Assembly: GCA_015039365.1 (NCBI GenBank)
Contig: WION01000141.1
Location: forward strand, 62,001-126,000
DNA: 64,000 nucleotides
Source of the DNA: Amanita rubescens
Taxonomy: Eukaryota; Basidiomycota; Agaricomycetes; Agaricales; Amanitaceae
Direction of reading: 5' to 3'
Part shown: positions 22,660 through 34,084 of the stretch, piece after piece
Position numbering within the stretch: position 1 is the first letter of the stretch
How the letters are laid out: the number at the start of each line of letters is the position of its first letter
Notes under the pieces: generated by a model
Seen by the model: only the letters and a program-made list of their open reading frames with translations
What the model was told of the DNA's origin: nothing
The model's database searches: none
Position numbers and translations under genes: made by a program

Positions 22660-24828
22660 ATGGACTGCAACCACGACTCCCGTCCGTTGCCTGTTCGTCC
22701 GCTGCCTCCGATCCCACCAAGAATCGGTTTACCGTACGTTCTCTTCCTTTACTTCTAATTGCATTTATCACTATTTTTCAGTGACCCAGCAGTAGCATCG
22801 CTTCACCACAGGAGCTCGAACAGCACCGGATCTCCATTTCAAATTCCTCAACGTAAACGGACCACTCTTGTACCTCACCAGGCCCAACCAAATCACCCCA
22901 GGTTACGATCAAGGTCACACTCTAGGTCCAGGATTCCCTCTCTTGCATCGCCCGACCTCTCCCGCCCAACGCCTCAGGGATCACGGGCTGTGCCACAGCC
23001 CAAGAGGCGCACGATTAGCGACGCTGCAAAACAACCTCCTGCGTCTATTTCACAGCAATCGCAACATTCCCGCTCACACTCACACCGTGGTAATGGTGTC
23101 GTACAGCTCCCCCGCGCCATGGTATCGCGAGCAGCAGCCATTCCCCCTCCCGTCAATCCAAACCATTACAGCTGCCTCGGCATCTCCAGGGGTGTAGTTT
23201 ATGTCAAGGATAAGGACAAGGACAAGCCCGGGATACCATCCATGCCTTCCATCCTCTCCCCTAACCCTACAATCTTCACCTCTCCCATATCCCCCCCTGC
23301 CACTCAGCCCTCTTCTCCCGTGCTCCAAATACAACCAGCACCCGAACTAGGATTAACCATCAAACTATCAGACGAAGAGTCTTTACATTCACATCCGATT
23401 TCACAATTGTGTGAAGGTGATGGCACATCCCCATCTCACAAAGACGATGACGCCATCTCGTACCTATCTTACATCGACCCTCCCGAAAACACCGCAACTA
23501 CGGCACCCTCCTCCGCCACCCCCTCTTTGACGCCCTTTTCCATATCTTCACCTCCCTCCACCTCTGTATCCACTCATACCTCCGCCGCACCCGTTTCCGA
23601 CTCGGAAGAGCCCCCTCTAATTGTCTACGTCGACGACAACTTTGATTCCAGCCCAGTTGGGGAAGAATTCGCTCGGAGCGTCTCTCCCATGCGGTACGCC
23701 CGGCCCGGGTCCGACGGGACTGTAGGCAGCAGCGGGGAGAGCGCCGAAGAGAGTGATTTCTTTTCGGATGTAGATGATCCTTTCAAGTATAACAAGAGAA
23801 GAAGTAGGAGAAGGGGAAGGGCGAGAACGAGAACGAGGGTGCCGCTGGGTGCTGCCGCCGATGCCGGGGGCGATGCTAGTCAGGGTTCTGTGGGAACAAT
23901 AATACCGGCAGGGGAGGTGAGGGCGTCCGGGAGTCTGGGGTCCCTGAGTTGGAGGAAGATCGACGACGACCAGAAGAAGAAGGAAGAAGCGGTCCGGCCG
24001 AGGAGCGTTGAGCGGTATCATCACCATCATCATCTTCCGCAGCACCAGTACCAACCGCAGAGGTTCCGTTCTGTGACGGCCCTCGTCGTACCGGATCGTA
24101 AACCGGAGGAGGAGCAGACGCTGTCTCCCATTTCCGTCGCGAGTCTTTCTCCGATGAGGTATGCCAAGCGGAACTCGGTCGAGTTGTTGGATGACGATAG
24201 TCCGATTACGCCGGTGTCACCTCGGAAAGGCAATGGCAAGGGTAAATCGAAGAAGAGGAGAGGACAGCCTTGGTCGTATCAGTTTGATTATCAGGCTGCC
24301 AAGGCTAGTTCTCCGTTTACGTTTGGGATGGGGGAGGAGAAGGGTAAGGGTAAGGAGCGGGAGAGGGAGAGGGAGAAGGAGAAGGAACGCGAGAAGGAGA
24401 AAGAAAGGGAAAGAGAACGAGAGCGCGAAAAGGCAGCCAAAAGCAAAGGCAAGAAAGACGGCCGACTGAGCGAGCCTATCAGACGGCGACTGTCCATCGA
24501 CGTGCTGGACATTTCTCTTTTACGTCCTCGCGCGCAGGCAGCTTCTCAAACCAACGACAAGGATCTAGGCAGGCGGCCGAGGTTTTGGGATGACTCTACG
24601 GTCACTATTGATATTGCGCCTTCCAGTTACACACCCCCTCATACCCTATCGAAATCATCAAATGTCACCCCAACACTGTCCCCGCTGTCGATGCCAAGTG
24701 TTACGGCTGTAGATACGCCGATTGTGATATCCCCGTTGCCTCCGCCAGCTTTACCCTCGTCATCGGGCATCGTACCGGCATCGGTCCCGCCCAACCGGAC
24801 GCGTACGTTCAAAGTACGGAATCCGTGA
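22660..24828 (+). CDS. Large low-complexity protein, Pro/Ser-rich with charged repeat
   Basis: Exon 1 begins MDCNHDSRPLPVRPLPPIPP at 22660. A GTACGT intron (22727-22781) joins GLP to DPAVASLHHRSS. One exon continues to the stop at 24826-24828. The protein (about 700 residues) is mostly disordered: Pro/Ser/Thr-rich first half, acidic ESAEESDFFSDVDDPF, and basic RRSRRRGRARTRTR. The motif SPMRYA occurs twice (before RPGSDG and before KRNSVELL). A long Lys/Glu/Arg helix begins GKGKEREREREKEKERE, near residues 535-570. No enzymatic domain is seen. The paired SPMRYA[R/K] motifs may be kinase or partner docking sites (inference). Function unknown. Confidence 0.75.
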
Positions 24829-27110
24829 TGCGTACGTAGTGGGCTTACGCTACTCCCCCGTTCCCCTCTCTTTTTTTTGATGTATCTTGGTGTATTATTT
24901 ATTTATTTTATACCATCTTTACCATATCTTGTGCGCTGCTAGCATTACATACTTGGCATTTTTTTTTGTAAAATTTTATTTATTTTATTGTAAGAGGACG
25001 AGAGCATCGTGATACGGGAGTTAGTTCCCTTTGGATTTTGACGTAAGTAAGAACACTCACCTCGTTCCAAGGTAGAGTAAGTCTAGTCTTATATCATATA
25101 TGTACCTAATGATAGAACATGTCGGATAACGATAGCGAGTCGTGATGCTTGAATAATGACGCTGGCATGACGCAGCACGCGAGGACGATGAAGAGGGCCG
25201 GGTATTTATGTAAAATAACTTGACAGCTGTCAGTACTGTATATTTGCTTCGGGCGTATGAGAGGGGAGTGAAACGTAAGTATGAAACCAATGCGTAACCA
25301 CTATCAGAGACGGACGGGAGTAAACCATTTGGCGAGATTTGTTAGATATGAGGGGGAAATACAGAGAAATCACGGTATACTTCAGACCCTATAGGACCGG
25401 TGAAGGCTGGCTTTGGCGCGTTGCTTCGAGCTTTCTTTCCGACGTGTGGTGCTCGCGAAGGATGAGGGGACCTAGAAGTTGTTGTTCACCCCCCTTTTTG
25501 GAGATTTGGTCTGCTTTTTCGTTGCCTTGGACGCCGACTAGTTTTCCATTCCTTGGCACAGATACTAGTCACAGGTATACTAGTAGACAGTGATTTGGTC
25601 AGGCTAGTCGAATGCCATCGGTGTCTCATCAGCCCGTCTTGAAAGCGACGATGAACAAGGATTCGGGGTGAAAGTACTGAGAACTCGGAGATCTAAAAGC
25701 CACCGACTTGAAGATAGATGAAGTTCTTACTCGATGACAAGACGGAAGCAAACACGTTGAAATGATCGCGGTTAACCTCTGTCTCTGCTCTGTCGTCTTC
25801 TCCTCCACCAGGACCATAAGACTGATACCTTTTATTAGGTCCGTCTTAACCCAAAGCGCGGGAATCACGGCTTATACCGACAAAAGCAGGGGTAGAAGGC
25901 ATGCGGGGGAAGGATCGGGACGGACGAAACGACAAGAGGAAGCAATGGAAGCAAAGGTGGAACGACGAATGTGGATGCGAGCTCAAGTACCCTCACGTCC
26001 TCGAATTCTCCATCCGGGGCATGGAACATCAAAGAACACAAGCTAGTCTTATACCATGACCAACATTGCCATCGACCACCCTTACACCCTCAACACCATC
26101 GTCACCTCTCAAAAGTACTAAAAACAAAGACGCACCATAAACACGATAATAAATTGCCTCAACCTCGTCAACCTCGCCAAAAACCAAAGCGCCCTCTTGC
26201 CCAGCTCGTCCTGTATTCAGCAATGTAAATGCTACAAACCCCGCGGCAACACCATACTCGCTAGCCAGACCAAAAACCGCCCCCCATAAGCCCCGCCAAT
26301 CTGAACCCGGTACTGCGTTGCCAGCATGAGCACAAGCTAGAACCAATACCCGACATCAAGGTTGTCTGAGTGCCACGCTTCTGTTCTGGATTTGTGCTGA
26401 CACACGCGCAGGTGTTTTCGTTTATATGCTGAGCCGCGCCGAACAATGTCGTCATCAACCAGCCGTTTGGTGTTCATTATGGCCGGGGTACCATGTCCTG
26501 GCTCACTTTTGATTGAACCCGTAGTCCGCTGATGGTTCCGTGGTGGGTGTAATCGCAGATATTATTCATCGGGTTCATGTTGATCTTCTAGTATGACCTA
26601 GCCTACCTTTCTCATTGCTTTTTTGCATTTGGATGTCTCTTCTGCATGTTACATGTCACTCACTGGTCTACTGATTCTCGCCGTAAATAAGAAAAAGAGG
26701 CTGTTAATAAAGAACTAAAAGCTGTGCCGCTAATATAGTATGTAATAATAACTCGCCCCAATTCGAGACACATCGCTCGCTCACCCGTGCACCCTCGTAT
26801 ATTCATCCGACTGTAACTATCCGTGACCCTCCGTAATCATATAAAATCCAACAGAGGCAACTGAAAACCAGTATTACTACCCTTGGTGGTGTTCGGGGTA
26901 CATCTGCAAAAAAATTATTGAATCTGTGTGGATCAATTGCTGTGGTTGCGCAAGGTCTCCTGGTTGCCACACCCGCTGATGATCATGTAAAACGGAGACC
27001 TTCAAACCAATTTAAATCCATCAGATGTACATATTTGGCCGGAGGAATGAATCTCCAGGCCTGTCCTCTGGCACTTCCCTCTTCAGACGTACTATCCTAT
27101 CCATTCTGCG
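24829..27110. other. Intergenic, no supported gene
   Basis: The left end holds an AT-rich 3' UTR-like stretch (24870-24990, poly-T runs). A minus-strand frame at 26029-26346 has a membrane-like stretch (GLWGAVFGLASEYGVAAGF), but no family is recognised and no splice partners are found. The rest is short frames only. Confidence 0.4.
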
Positions 27111-28086
27111 ATGCGACTCGTAACTTTTACCCTCGCGTTCTTCGTTTTTGGTGCTACCTTCGTGACGCCAATCAACGCCGTACACCATGATCCTGAGATC
27201 ACAGTGCGTTCTTGATTGTAATCTCTTCCGCGCCGTCTCAAACTTTCGTTGGCTTAAATAATAAGAAACGATCGGGTCGATACTACGAACAGTCCACTAG
27301 CACAGCTGTGCAGGAATACAGCTCCAGGAGTTCTCTAAGCAACTCTGTAAGTCGTTCTCCATGCATAAGTACGATGATTGCATGTCCAAACTTGAATCCG
27401 CCTGGCAAGATGAGCACTGCTGGCGGAACTACACAGGTTATACGCAAACGTGCTACTAAGGAGCAACTTATCGTCGCCCTGAGAAGTATAATACCTAATC
27501 CCGTCCGCTACGAAAAGTCTGGCATCGTCTATCATCTGAGGGACCAAATTGACGGCTTGCCCGCGGCCGTCAAAATAATCTACACGGGAAGGCAAGGCGT
27601 GACGACGGTCAAGGTCAGATCGGAACGGTCGCATCTGCAAAACGTCAACCTATTACACGGCTGTGCACTCAGCGGCCCAAAAGGCACACAATATTATTAC
27701 CTCATCATGCCCTACATGGGCGTTCCGTTCGGTTCACTAACCGAAAATTTGTCGCAAGAAAGAGCCTATGTGCTCATGAACGAGGCACAAACTCGGTACA
27801 AGCACCAGTTTTGTCTACTGCTTCTGTATGATGTTTGACGTCCCGTTGGAACTAGTTGCTTACTGTTGGGCATAGAGAACCCAACTTAAAAAAAACTGTG
27901 TTCAGGAAGGATATCGGCGGCAACTGGATAGCCGAGCTGGTCAACTGGGAATCTGCAAGGGCAGTGACCAGCGAAGAGTGCACGGGTCGGATTGAAAAGC
28001 CTGAAAAGCTAATCAATATTCAAAATGACCCTGATATTTTTCGTCCGCCTCCTGAAACCTTCGAATATGATAGATCTGTTATATGA
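27111..28086 (+). CDS. Secreted kinase-like protein lacking the catalytic loop
   Basis: ATG at 27111 opens a signal peptide (RLVTFTLAFFVFGATFVTPI, likely cut after INA). A Lys-Arg Kex2-like site follows across the first intron (PEIT|KRSGRYYEQ). After a second intron, a kinase N-lobe-like part reads LPAAVKIIYTGRQG (VAIK-like lysine) and NVNLLHGCALSGP. A hinge-like part reads YYYLIMPYMGVPFGSL. After a third intron (GTATGA donor, near 27821) the chain resumes at EPNLKKTVFR, GGNWIAELVNWESAR, where bona fide kinases have the HxD loop and a [L/I]DW-type magnesium motif. The HxD is absent and the Asp is replaced by Asn. Stop at 28084-28086. I infer a secreted pseudokinase or a decayed secreted kinase-like effector. 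The intron placement is my own reading. Confidence 0.6.
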
Positions 28087-29068
28087 CTGGATTTCCCTTG
28101 TCAGTAACTATTTCTTTACGCATCACAATTGTTATACGGTTCCGAGCTCCTGAAAGACAATATGGAATCGCTGGTTCTCGATCAAATGAACCTGATTGTA
28201 CCTGAAGCGGAGAGTCGGCGCGATTCATGAGGTCGAAGAAGTGGTGGATATGAGGCAACCAGACAGCCAAAACCATGGCATAACCAAATCTCGGTTGGCA
28301 GTAGTATTGGGAACGGCCGTCGAAGGAACAGAAAATTTCTCGTTCTAACCATATCAACTATGCCTCTCTATCGCATTGGTTAGAGCGGACACCTTGACAA
28401 CCGTAGTGAGGCTGTGCCGCGCTAATAACTGAACTTTGCATTCAGGAATCAGCAAAGCATCGCATCAGAGGCGCCACTGACCTGGAATGGACGACACGCT
28501 GGCAGGACAGGCCTCGTTCTGAGATAAAAGGGATGCAGGCTACTCTAGAACTGGTGAACTGCACACCACTCAGGATTGCCTGTAGAGTCGTCGCAATAAC
28601 AGATACTTCTGCGTCGAACATCACTTTATCATCATCTCCTTGATGGTAACGTTATTTGTACGTGCCTATAAATCTCCTCCGGATGGCAACGTAATAAAGA
28701 CGGTAACGCTAAGCGAATATCTATGACAGTGGCCTACCTTATTCATTGGACGAAAAAAATATGTTTCGGCATGGTAGTTCAAGTAATGCGGTGCAATTGA
28801 CGGTCGGATCGACGACTTCTGACTGTCTACAACGTAATCTAGAGTTAGAGTTTGTTGAACTGTAAGAAAGCTTCTGAAAGCTTATGGATGGTTCTCGCCA
28901 TGTACTCATGTTATTATCGGCGCTTGTGACTGGAGTCTAAAGACGAGCGAACGCGAAAAAACCAGCCCTAAAGAGTCAATGTATTCAACACGTGACGCTC
29001 GCGTGTTCTACTACGACGCGCTTTAAACTTTCGTAAACGGTAACCCCGGACCCGTAACCGTAACGACG
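28087..29068. other. Intergenic with one unexplained open stretch
   Basis: An AG acceptor at 28444-28445 is followed by an open frame (ESAKHRIRGATDLEWTTRW, then ELVNCTPLRIACR) that ends near 28643. It could be a stray exon. No function can be assigned. The rest holds nothing recognised. Confidence 0.35.
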
Positions 29069-30085
29069 ATGTACACTCAGCCTAGCGGTGGCTGGCGCGA
29101 CGCTTGGACCGTGCCTAGCACATCTGGCACGGCTACTGGGAAGACTACAACTTTCACAACGACTACAGCGACGACGACCGCTACGCCACGCGCTACTAGG
29201 GCTAGGGCTGCAAGTTCAACTCCAGCTAGTACTGGTACTGGTACTCCCCCTAGACCTGGACTTGGGTATCTCGCTTTCCCAGGTGGTCGCCCGCCCGTGT
29301 TGGTCGCTACGGGTGATAATGCCACTTCCACTTCTTCCTCTGGTGCGAGCTCGACGAGCATTGGTGGCCCCACGGGTACCGCGGGCGCAGGGCCTGCACA
29401 ACCTAAACCTAAACCCACGGCAACTACTACGCACTCAAAGCCTGACTCTCAAAGGCAATCGTCGTCCCGCTCGCGTGTGCTCGAACAAGCCGAAGCTGAG
29501 CGCGGGGAACATGAGTGGGTTGCGTGTGGGGGTATGTTGAGGGATCAACATGGGAATGTGGATGTAGAACGGACGAAAAAGGTCAGAGAGGAGGTGGAGA
29601 GGAAGGAGAAGGAGAGGATGATGAAGGCAAGGTGGGATACGTACGAAGAAGCGTGGAGGATGTTGTCAGTGGGTGGGAAAGGTAAAAAGAAGGCAACGGA
29701 GAAGGTTGTCAAGGATGTCGGATTTGGAGACGTTCCGTGGCCTGTGTGGGTCGAAGACGAAGAAGGAAAAGAAAAGAAGCCTACCATGACTATCAGTCTG
29801 AGGAGTCGAGAAAGTTGTCCGTTGCGGAAGAAGAAGCGGGTTACTACTTTGGAAGACCTCACCGTGGACCGCGTGCAGGACTTTCTTTATTCTCCGCTGA
29901 GCATCCGTGGGTGTACCGTGATGCCCAAAACGAGGATTAGGTCTTCGTTCCTTAGATGGCACCCGGACAAGTTAGGGTGGCTAATTGACAGGGTGAAGGA
30001 TGATGATGTGGAAAATGTGAAGATGGGGATTGGAATCGTTGTAGAAAGCTTACAGAGGATGAACGGAGCGCTCAAAGGGTCGTAA
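29069..30085 (+). CDS. NFKBIL1-like protein with RWHPDK motif
   Basis: A single exon encodes 338 residues. The first third is Thr/Ala/Ser-rich and disordered. The middle is a charged helix (ERTKKVREEVERKEKERMM) leading to ARWDTYEEAWRML, then FGDVPWPVWV. The C-terminus has KTRIRSSFLRWHPDKLGWL followed by a helix ending VVESLQRMN. This order (W..Y...W..L, DIPWP-like, RWHPDK, V..L..LN) is seen in fungal relatives of human NFKBIL1 and loosely resembles the J-domain HPD. Human NFKBIL1 is linked to mRNA processing; a nuclear role here is inference. The start is the first ATG of the frame (MYTQPSGGWRDAW). Confidence 0.7.
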   Translation: MYTQPSGGWRDAWTVPSTSGTATGKTTTFTTTTATTTATPRATRARAASSTPASTGTGTPPRPGLGYLAFPGGRPPVLVATGDNATSTSSSGASSTSIGGPTGTAGAGPAQPKPKPTATTTHSKPDSQRQSSSRSRVLEQAEAERGEHEWVACGGMLRDQHGNVDVERTKKVREEVERKEKERMMKARWDTYEEAWRMLSVGGKGKKKATEKVVKDVGFGDVPWPVWVEDEEGKEKKPTMTISLRSRESCPLRKKKRVTTLEDLTVDRVQDFLYSPLSIRGCTVMPKTRIRSSFLRWHPDKLGWLIDRVKDDDVENVKMGIGIVVESLQRMNGALKGS

Positions 30086-30405
30086 TGGGTCAGTGGCTAC
30101 CCTATCGGTTGACAGGTTTCTTTGAGGTATTGACAGCGTACATGGACAATGTTCAGATTATTAACTTGCTCACTTCTGTCATGCCACGCATGAAACTCGT
30201 GCTGTGTTACGGATATGAAATTTCATATCTTATTGACGCCCGCTTGTACGGTCCGTCCACGCCTTTCCCCTGAGGCAGATGCTCTATATAATGAATGGCC
30301 TGTAGAGGACTCGGCTGAGCGAGCTTGATCATTAACCGATGTTCAAACCTTCTCAAGTCGATGAGCGGAATCGTATTGAAAAGGATTTAGAAAAACAGTG
30401 CGGAC

Positions 30406-31506
30406 ATGAGCACGATCAAGGTTAGAGCTGTCCTGCGGCGTTCAGATTCCGAGTCTGACTCGAATGGCGATTTTGCAGTTCCGGATGTGTTTCGAAAATT
30501 GGAAGCGTTGGAGACAAAATTGGGAACGTTGTTGAGTTCACATATTCAAGAGATCAAGTCACTTGGGGAGAGTTTGACGACGGGTGGGTTTGAGAAGGGA
30601 AAGAATGAGGCGAAGAGGTTGTCAAATGCAAGTGGTATGACCTCTGTTCACTTCGTCAGGAATGCTGAGCGCGGCAGAGGTGTCAGGTGGGGACGACTCG
30701 ATGGTACACGAGTCCAGGACTCAGGGCCAGACTCGCATACACACACACGTAAAACACCTGGACGATTTCTTTGAGGGATACGTTCGGAATGTTCGTGCGC
30801 TGCAAAAACGGTTGGACAAAAGCGCATTTCCCGACGACCAGGGTAAGTCTTAGACAATTCTCTACCGGGTTCGTCTGATTTTGACACGGACAGAAACGCA
30901 AGATGAGCAAATGGAAATTGATAAAAGTACTTATGAAGCCCTGATGCAGCAATTCAACATGCAGTTGATCATCGTACGTCGCTGAAACCGATGTGCCCGG
31001 ACGATTTCTAATCTGTGCCGCAGTCGACCTTCACCGCAGGCCTCATCGTCTCCTTCTGTGGCCTCGGCAATGGTTTATTGAATCAAGGCGCGTACGCCCA
31101 ACGGCTCTTCAACGTCGGGGTTCTTCTCTCTTTCTTCGCTATAACCTTTCACATGTTTAACATCATCATCTCTGGACGAGCCGCCGCACTTTGCTCGGAC
31201 CACACACTCGTCAAAGAGTACCCTCTATCGTATTTTTACAACTCCCTCGCGACGTGTGAGCAGCTCTATCTACATGGCACCCTCGTCTTTGTCGTTGCTG
31301 TGCTCGAGATGAGTTTTGCGATGTTTGATAGTGTGATTTACCCTGCTGTGTTTTGCGGGGTGGCTGCGCTTGCGGGGGTGGTGTTGGTGACAGGTAGGTA
31401 TAGGAAGGTGTCGGTTATGTATAGGAATGTGCTCAAGATGAAGGCGGTTGCGGTGACATTGGGAGGCAAGGTGAGAAATAGAAGGTCAGATGGGGTTGCG
31501 GCGTAG
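30406..31506 (+). CDS. STF-type membrane protein, copy D, with N-terminal coiled coil
   Basis: Starts MSTIKVRAVLRRSDSESDS at 30406. Exon 1 has a helical segment (VFRKLEALETKLGTLLSSH) and ends NAS. An intron joins it to EVSGGDDSMVHESR and HLDDFFEGYVRNVRALQKRL. Another intron precedes ETQDEQMEIDKSTYEALMQQ, and the helix FNMQLII abuts the conserved intron (GTACGT to CAG at 31020). The last exon starts STFTAGLIVSFCGLGNGLL, then LLSFFAITFHMFNIIISGRA, ATCEQLYLHGTLVFVVAVLE and GRYRKVSVMYRN, with a stop at 31504-31506. It shares the four-helix plan with copies A-C but has a longer head. It is the only member with a clear long coiled coil. Confidence 0.75.
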
Positions 31507-32226
31507 CATGAAGTGCTGCATATGAATGTATGTATGTACATCGACTGTAAGTAAAGAAACCGTTAGTCCTCCGCAGCACCAAATGGGACCAGCCCTAATA
31601 AAGGCTAGTTCATGATCGATGATCGATGACGTAAAAGCCCACGTCGATCAGTTGGAGCGCGGCGCCACTCTCCCTCGTCCCGATCCCTCAAAATTCCACA
31701 CCTGATTGGCTGATGATGATGCTCCACCCGTATAACGTGAACGGCTAAGAGCACTCACTGCTTGGCAACCAACCAGCAACTCACACTCCTTCGCTTCTAA
31801 TACAAATACATGTTCAGTGTTTTTTATGCCACCACTTGATTTTAACTCGGGCTCGTTCGGTCACAACGTGAGACCGACCGGGAAACGTTGTTGCACGGGC
31901 AGGCGGTTCTCAGTCGCGACGGGTAAGCAAGAGTTGCTCTGTCTGTTCCGAGTCTTGACGGACGGATATTTCTCTACAGTTGAGTCGTCGCTTTGCCGCC
32001 TCGATGCTCCATTCCGCTCTCGCGCCAGTTCGATTATCTCTTCTCGTGAGGCCGAGCTTCTCTCCCGCCGAAACCCGTTTCACGTATGCAATGCATAGGT
32101 ACTACCCTCGTCGGTTCTCCAACCCCTTGCCGGAACCGATTGCAATCACCATTCGACTTGATCAAAGGCATCAAAGTCGGGTGTTCTCTACCCAGCGCTA
32201 CAAATTCGCAAGCAACCCTCATTGAT

Positions 32227-32922
32227 ATGTCAAATGGTATGTTCACGAAATACTAAGCCGAGTCTTCGTCATAAAGACTCACCATGCGTTATTCCCCAGG
32301 AAAACTAGATGAAGACTCAGCTGGACTAAAGAAATGTGAATTCATGTTACAGCAGTTTAATCTCGAAATTTTAATTGTATGTTTATCATGCTATCCCGGT
32401 CATCGTCTAATGATGGACTCATAGTCTACCTTTTCATGCGGTCTCATTCTCTCCTTTTGCGGATTTATCAACGGAGTCCTGGCCAGACACCATAACCAAC
32501 CCTACCAGCCTTTATTCGAGATGGGAGTGCTTACCTCCTTCATCGCCATCGTATTTCATATATGGAACATTTTTTTATCCAAACGGGGCGCTTCGCTCTG
32601 CTCCAAGCATATCGAGCTCAAGCCATCGCCTATGGACCAGCCGGTCAAGCAATGTCTTGAATGCCTGATGTGGTCTAAACGCCTTTTCTCGTGGGGAATC
32701 TACCTCTTCAGCGTATCGGTGAGCGTGATGGCCGTGCTCATGTTTGACGATATTCCGTACATGACCATTTTTCTCTCCGTTTATTGGTTCGCCGCTGCAC
32801 ATTTACTCTTTGGGCATTATAGACATGTGTCCACATTGTTGGGTAAAATTATTTTTATAGACCGTACATTATTCGAACTCATGGCTTGGCTTGAAAAGTG
32901 TTGGAGCCGTTATAGGGCTTGA
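32227..32922 (+). CDS. STF-type membrane protein, copy E (short head)
   Basis: A minimal exon 1 (ATGTCAAATG, MSN) is followed by a GTATGT intron, then GKLDEDSAGLKKCEFMLQQF and NLEILI. The family intron ends at 32423 and the membrane exon begins STFSCGLILSFCGFINGVLA. Then come FEMGVLTSFIAIVFHIWNIF, KRGASLCSKHIELK, LFSWGIYLFSVSVSVMAVLM and GHYRHVSTLLGK. The CEHLDLDGT motif of the other members is replaced by CLMWSKRLFSWG, so this is the most diverged copy. Stop at 32920-32922. It is intact by eye, although a longer upstream head cannot be excluded. Confidence 0.7.
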
Positions 32923-33103
32923 TGATCATTTAGTATTCCTTCTCTGATTTTGCGTAGATGCGTTCCTTACATTGCGATATGGAGTTAAATCGTTGACATT
33001 AATATTCATTAGACACATAGATGACATCTCATACCATTTGGCATTCCAATTCGTCACCAAGTCCAACTAACCACAACAATGCATATCCTGACGCGGCTCG
33101 AGG

Positions 33104-33630
33104 ATGTCAACACCGGACGCTAAAAAAGCTGTACGCGATTCGCCTTCTCACAGTCCCGATTTCTCTTCCTTTCCCTCCCATTTCTCCCGTCCCGCCACTC
33201 CAAGGTTCGAGTGCAGAATCACGGAGAACCTCAACTTGTTTGATGGTTTCTCTGTGCGGCTTGAGCACCACCGTGTCCCTCAGGTGCCCTTCCTGATCTT
33301 TTCATGGATAGAAGCGCGGAACGGCGTCTTGCAGACCCAGACAACCTGTTCTATCTTAGGCTGCCCGTAGAGTGCAGCTATTTTCCCTCATCCACCGATC
33401 TGAACCATCTTGCCAAATTCGTCGACTCGTTCTTCGACAACGATGTGACTGTCAAATATATCATCTCCGCATTAGCTGATGTGGAAGGACTTCACATATG
33501 TACGACGGAGAATAGGGCAATATATGATCACTGGCCCTCGAAATATGTTTACCGCATTCTTTCGAAGCTCGCAGATCTCAATAACCATCTTTACTTGCCC
33601 ACTCTTCGACGAATTGCAATAGGCTCATAG
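33104..33630 (+). pseudogene. Unrecognised gene split over two frames
   Basis: The first frame begins MSTPDAKKAVRDSPSHSPDF and continues through FRVRLE-like text (FDGFSVRLEHHRVPQVPFL) to about 33300. A second frame then reads DRSAERRLADPDNLFYLRLP, LNHLAKFVDSFFDNDVTVKY and SKLADLNNHLYLPTLRRIA to a stop at 33628-33630. The composition resembles the leucine-rich part of fungal F-box-type proteins, but no F-box is seen. A frameshift near 33300, or an intron too short to see, separates the halves. Function unknown. Confidence 0.35.
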
Positions 33631-34084
33631 CTTTCGATGGTAAAGACGGTGTCAAGATTACTGAGAGTGCGGGAGTCGATATCGACATTAACTGTTGCAC
33701 CCTTGAAAAGCATCGCAATTCAGAATTTCAGATGGTTACATCAAGTTCATCCCAGCCGCAATTGCCCAAGGCCAGTGACTAGCAATATTGGAAAATTGAC
33801 CTTTGTTTATTCATAGATGCGCATGCATAGGATTATTCCATTCTGCAGCCACCAGCGTGGCACTATCACTTCTCGGCGCTGATTTTGGCATTCGCAGGAG
33901 TATGGCAGTTTGGCTGTGTCGTGACGAACGATACTTTGCGCAGAACTGAGTCCCAACTGTTCATCACCTATATTCAATGGCAGATTCGTGATGATCATTG
34001 AAAGACCGCTACTATATGATCTACGTGCGATCATCAAATCGCATTAACTTGTTGCTTTTTGTACGATTGGATTACTAGTGATCG

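Noticed and set aside
24291..24512. Ser/Phe/Leu-rich minus-strand frame resembling a membrane protein
   Set aside because: It is the antisense of the Lys/Glu/Arg repeat in the low-complexity protein.
26029..26346. Minus-strand frame with a membrane-like stretch
   Set aside because: No homology, no adjoining exons and atypical C-terminal composition; kept only as a remark.
28360..28430. tRNA-like stretch with an A-box-like ttggttagagc
   Set aside because: No matching B box (GGTTCRANNCC), no acceptor-stem pairing and no plausible anticodon arm.
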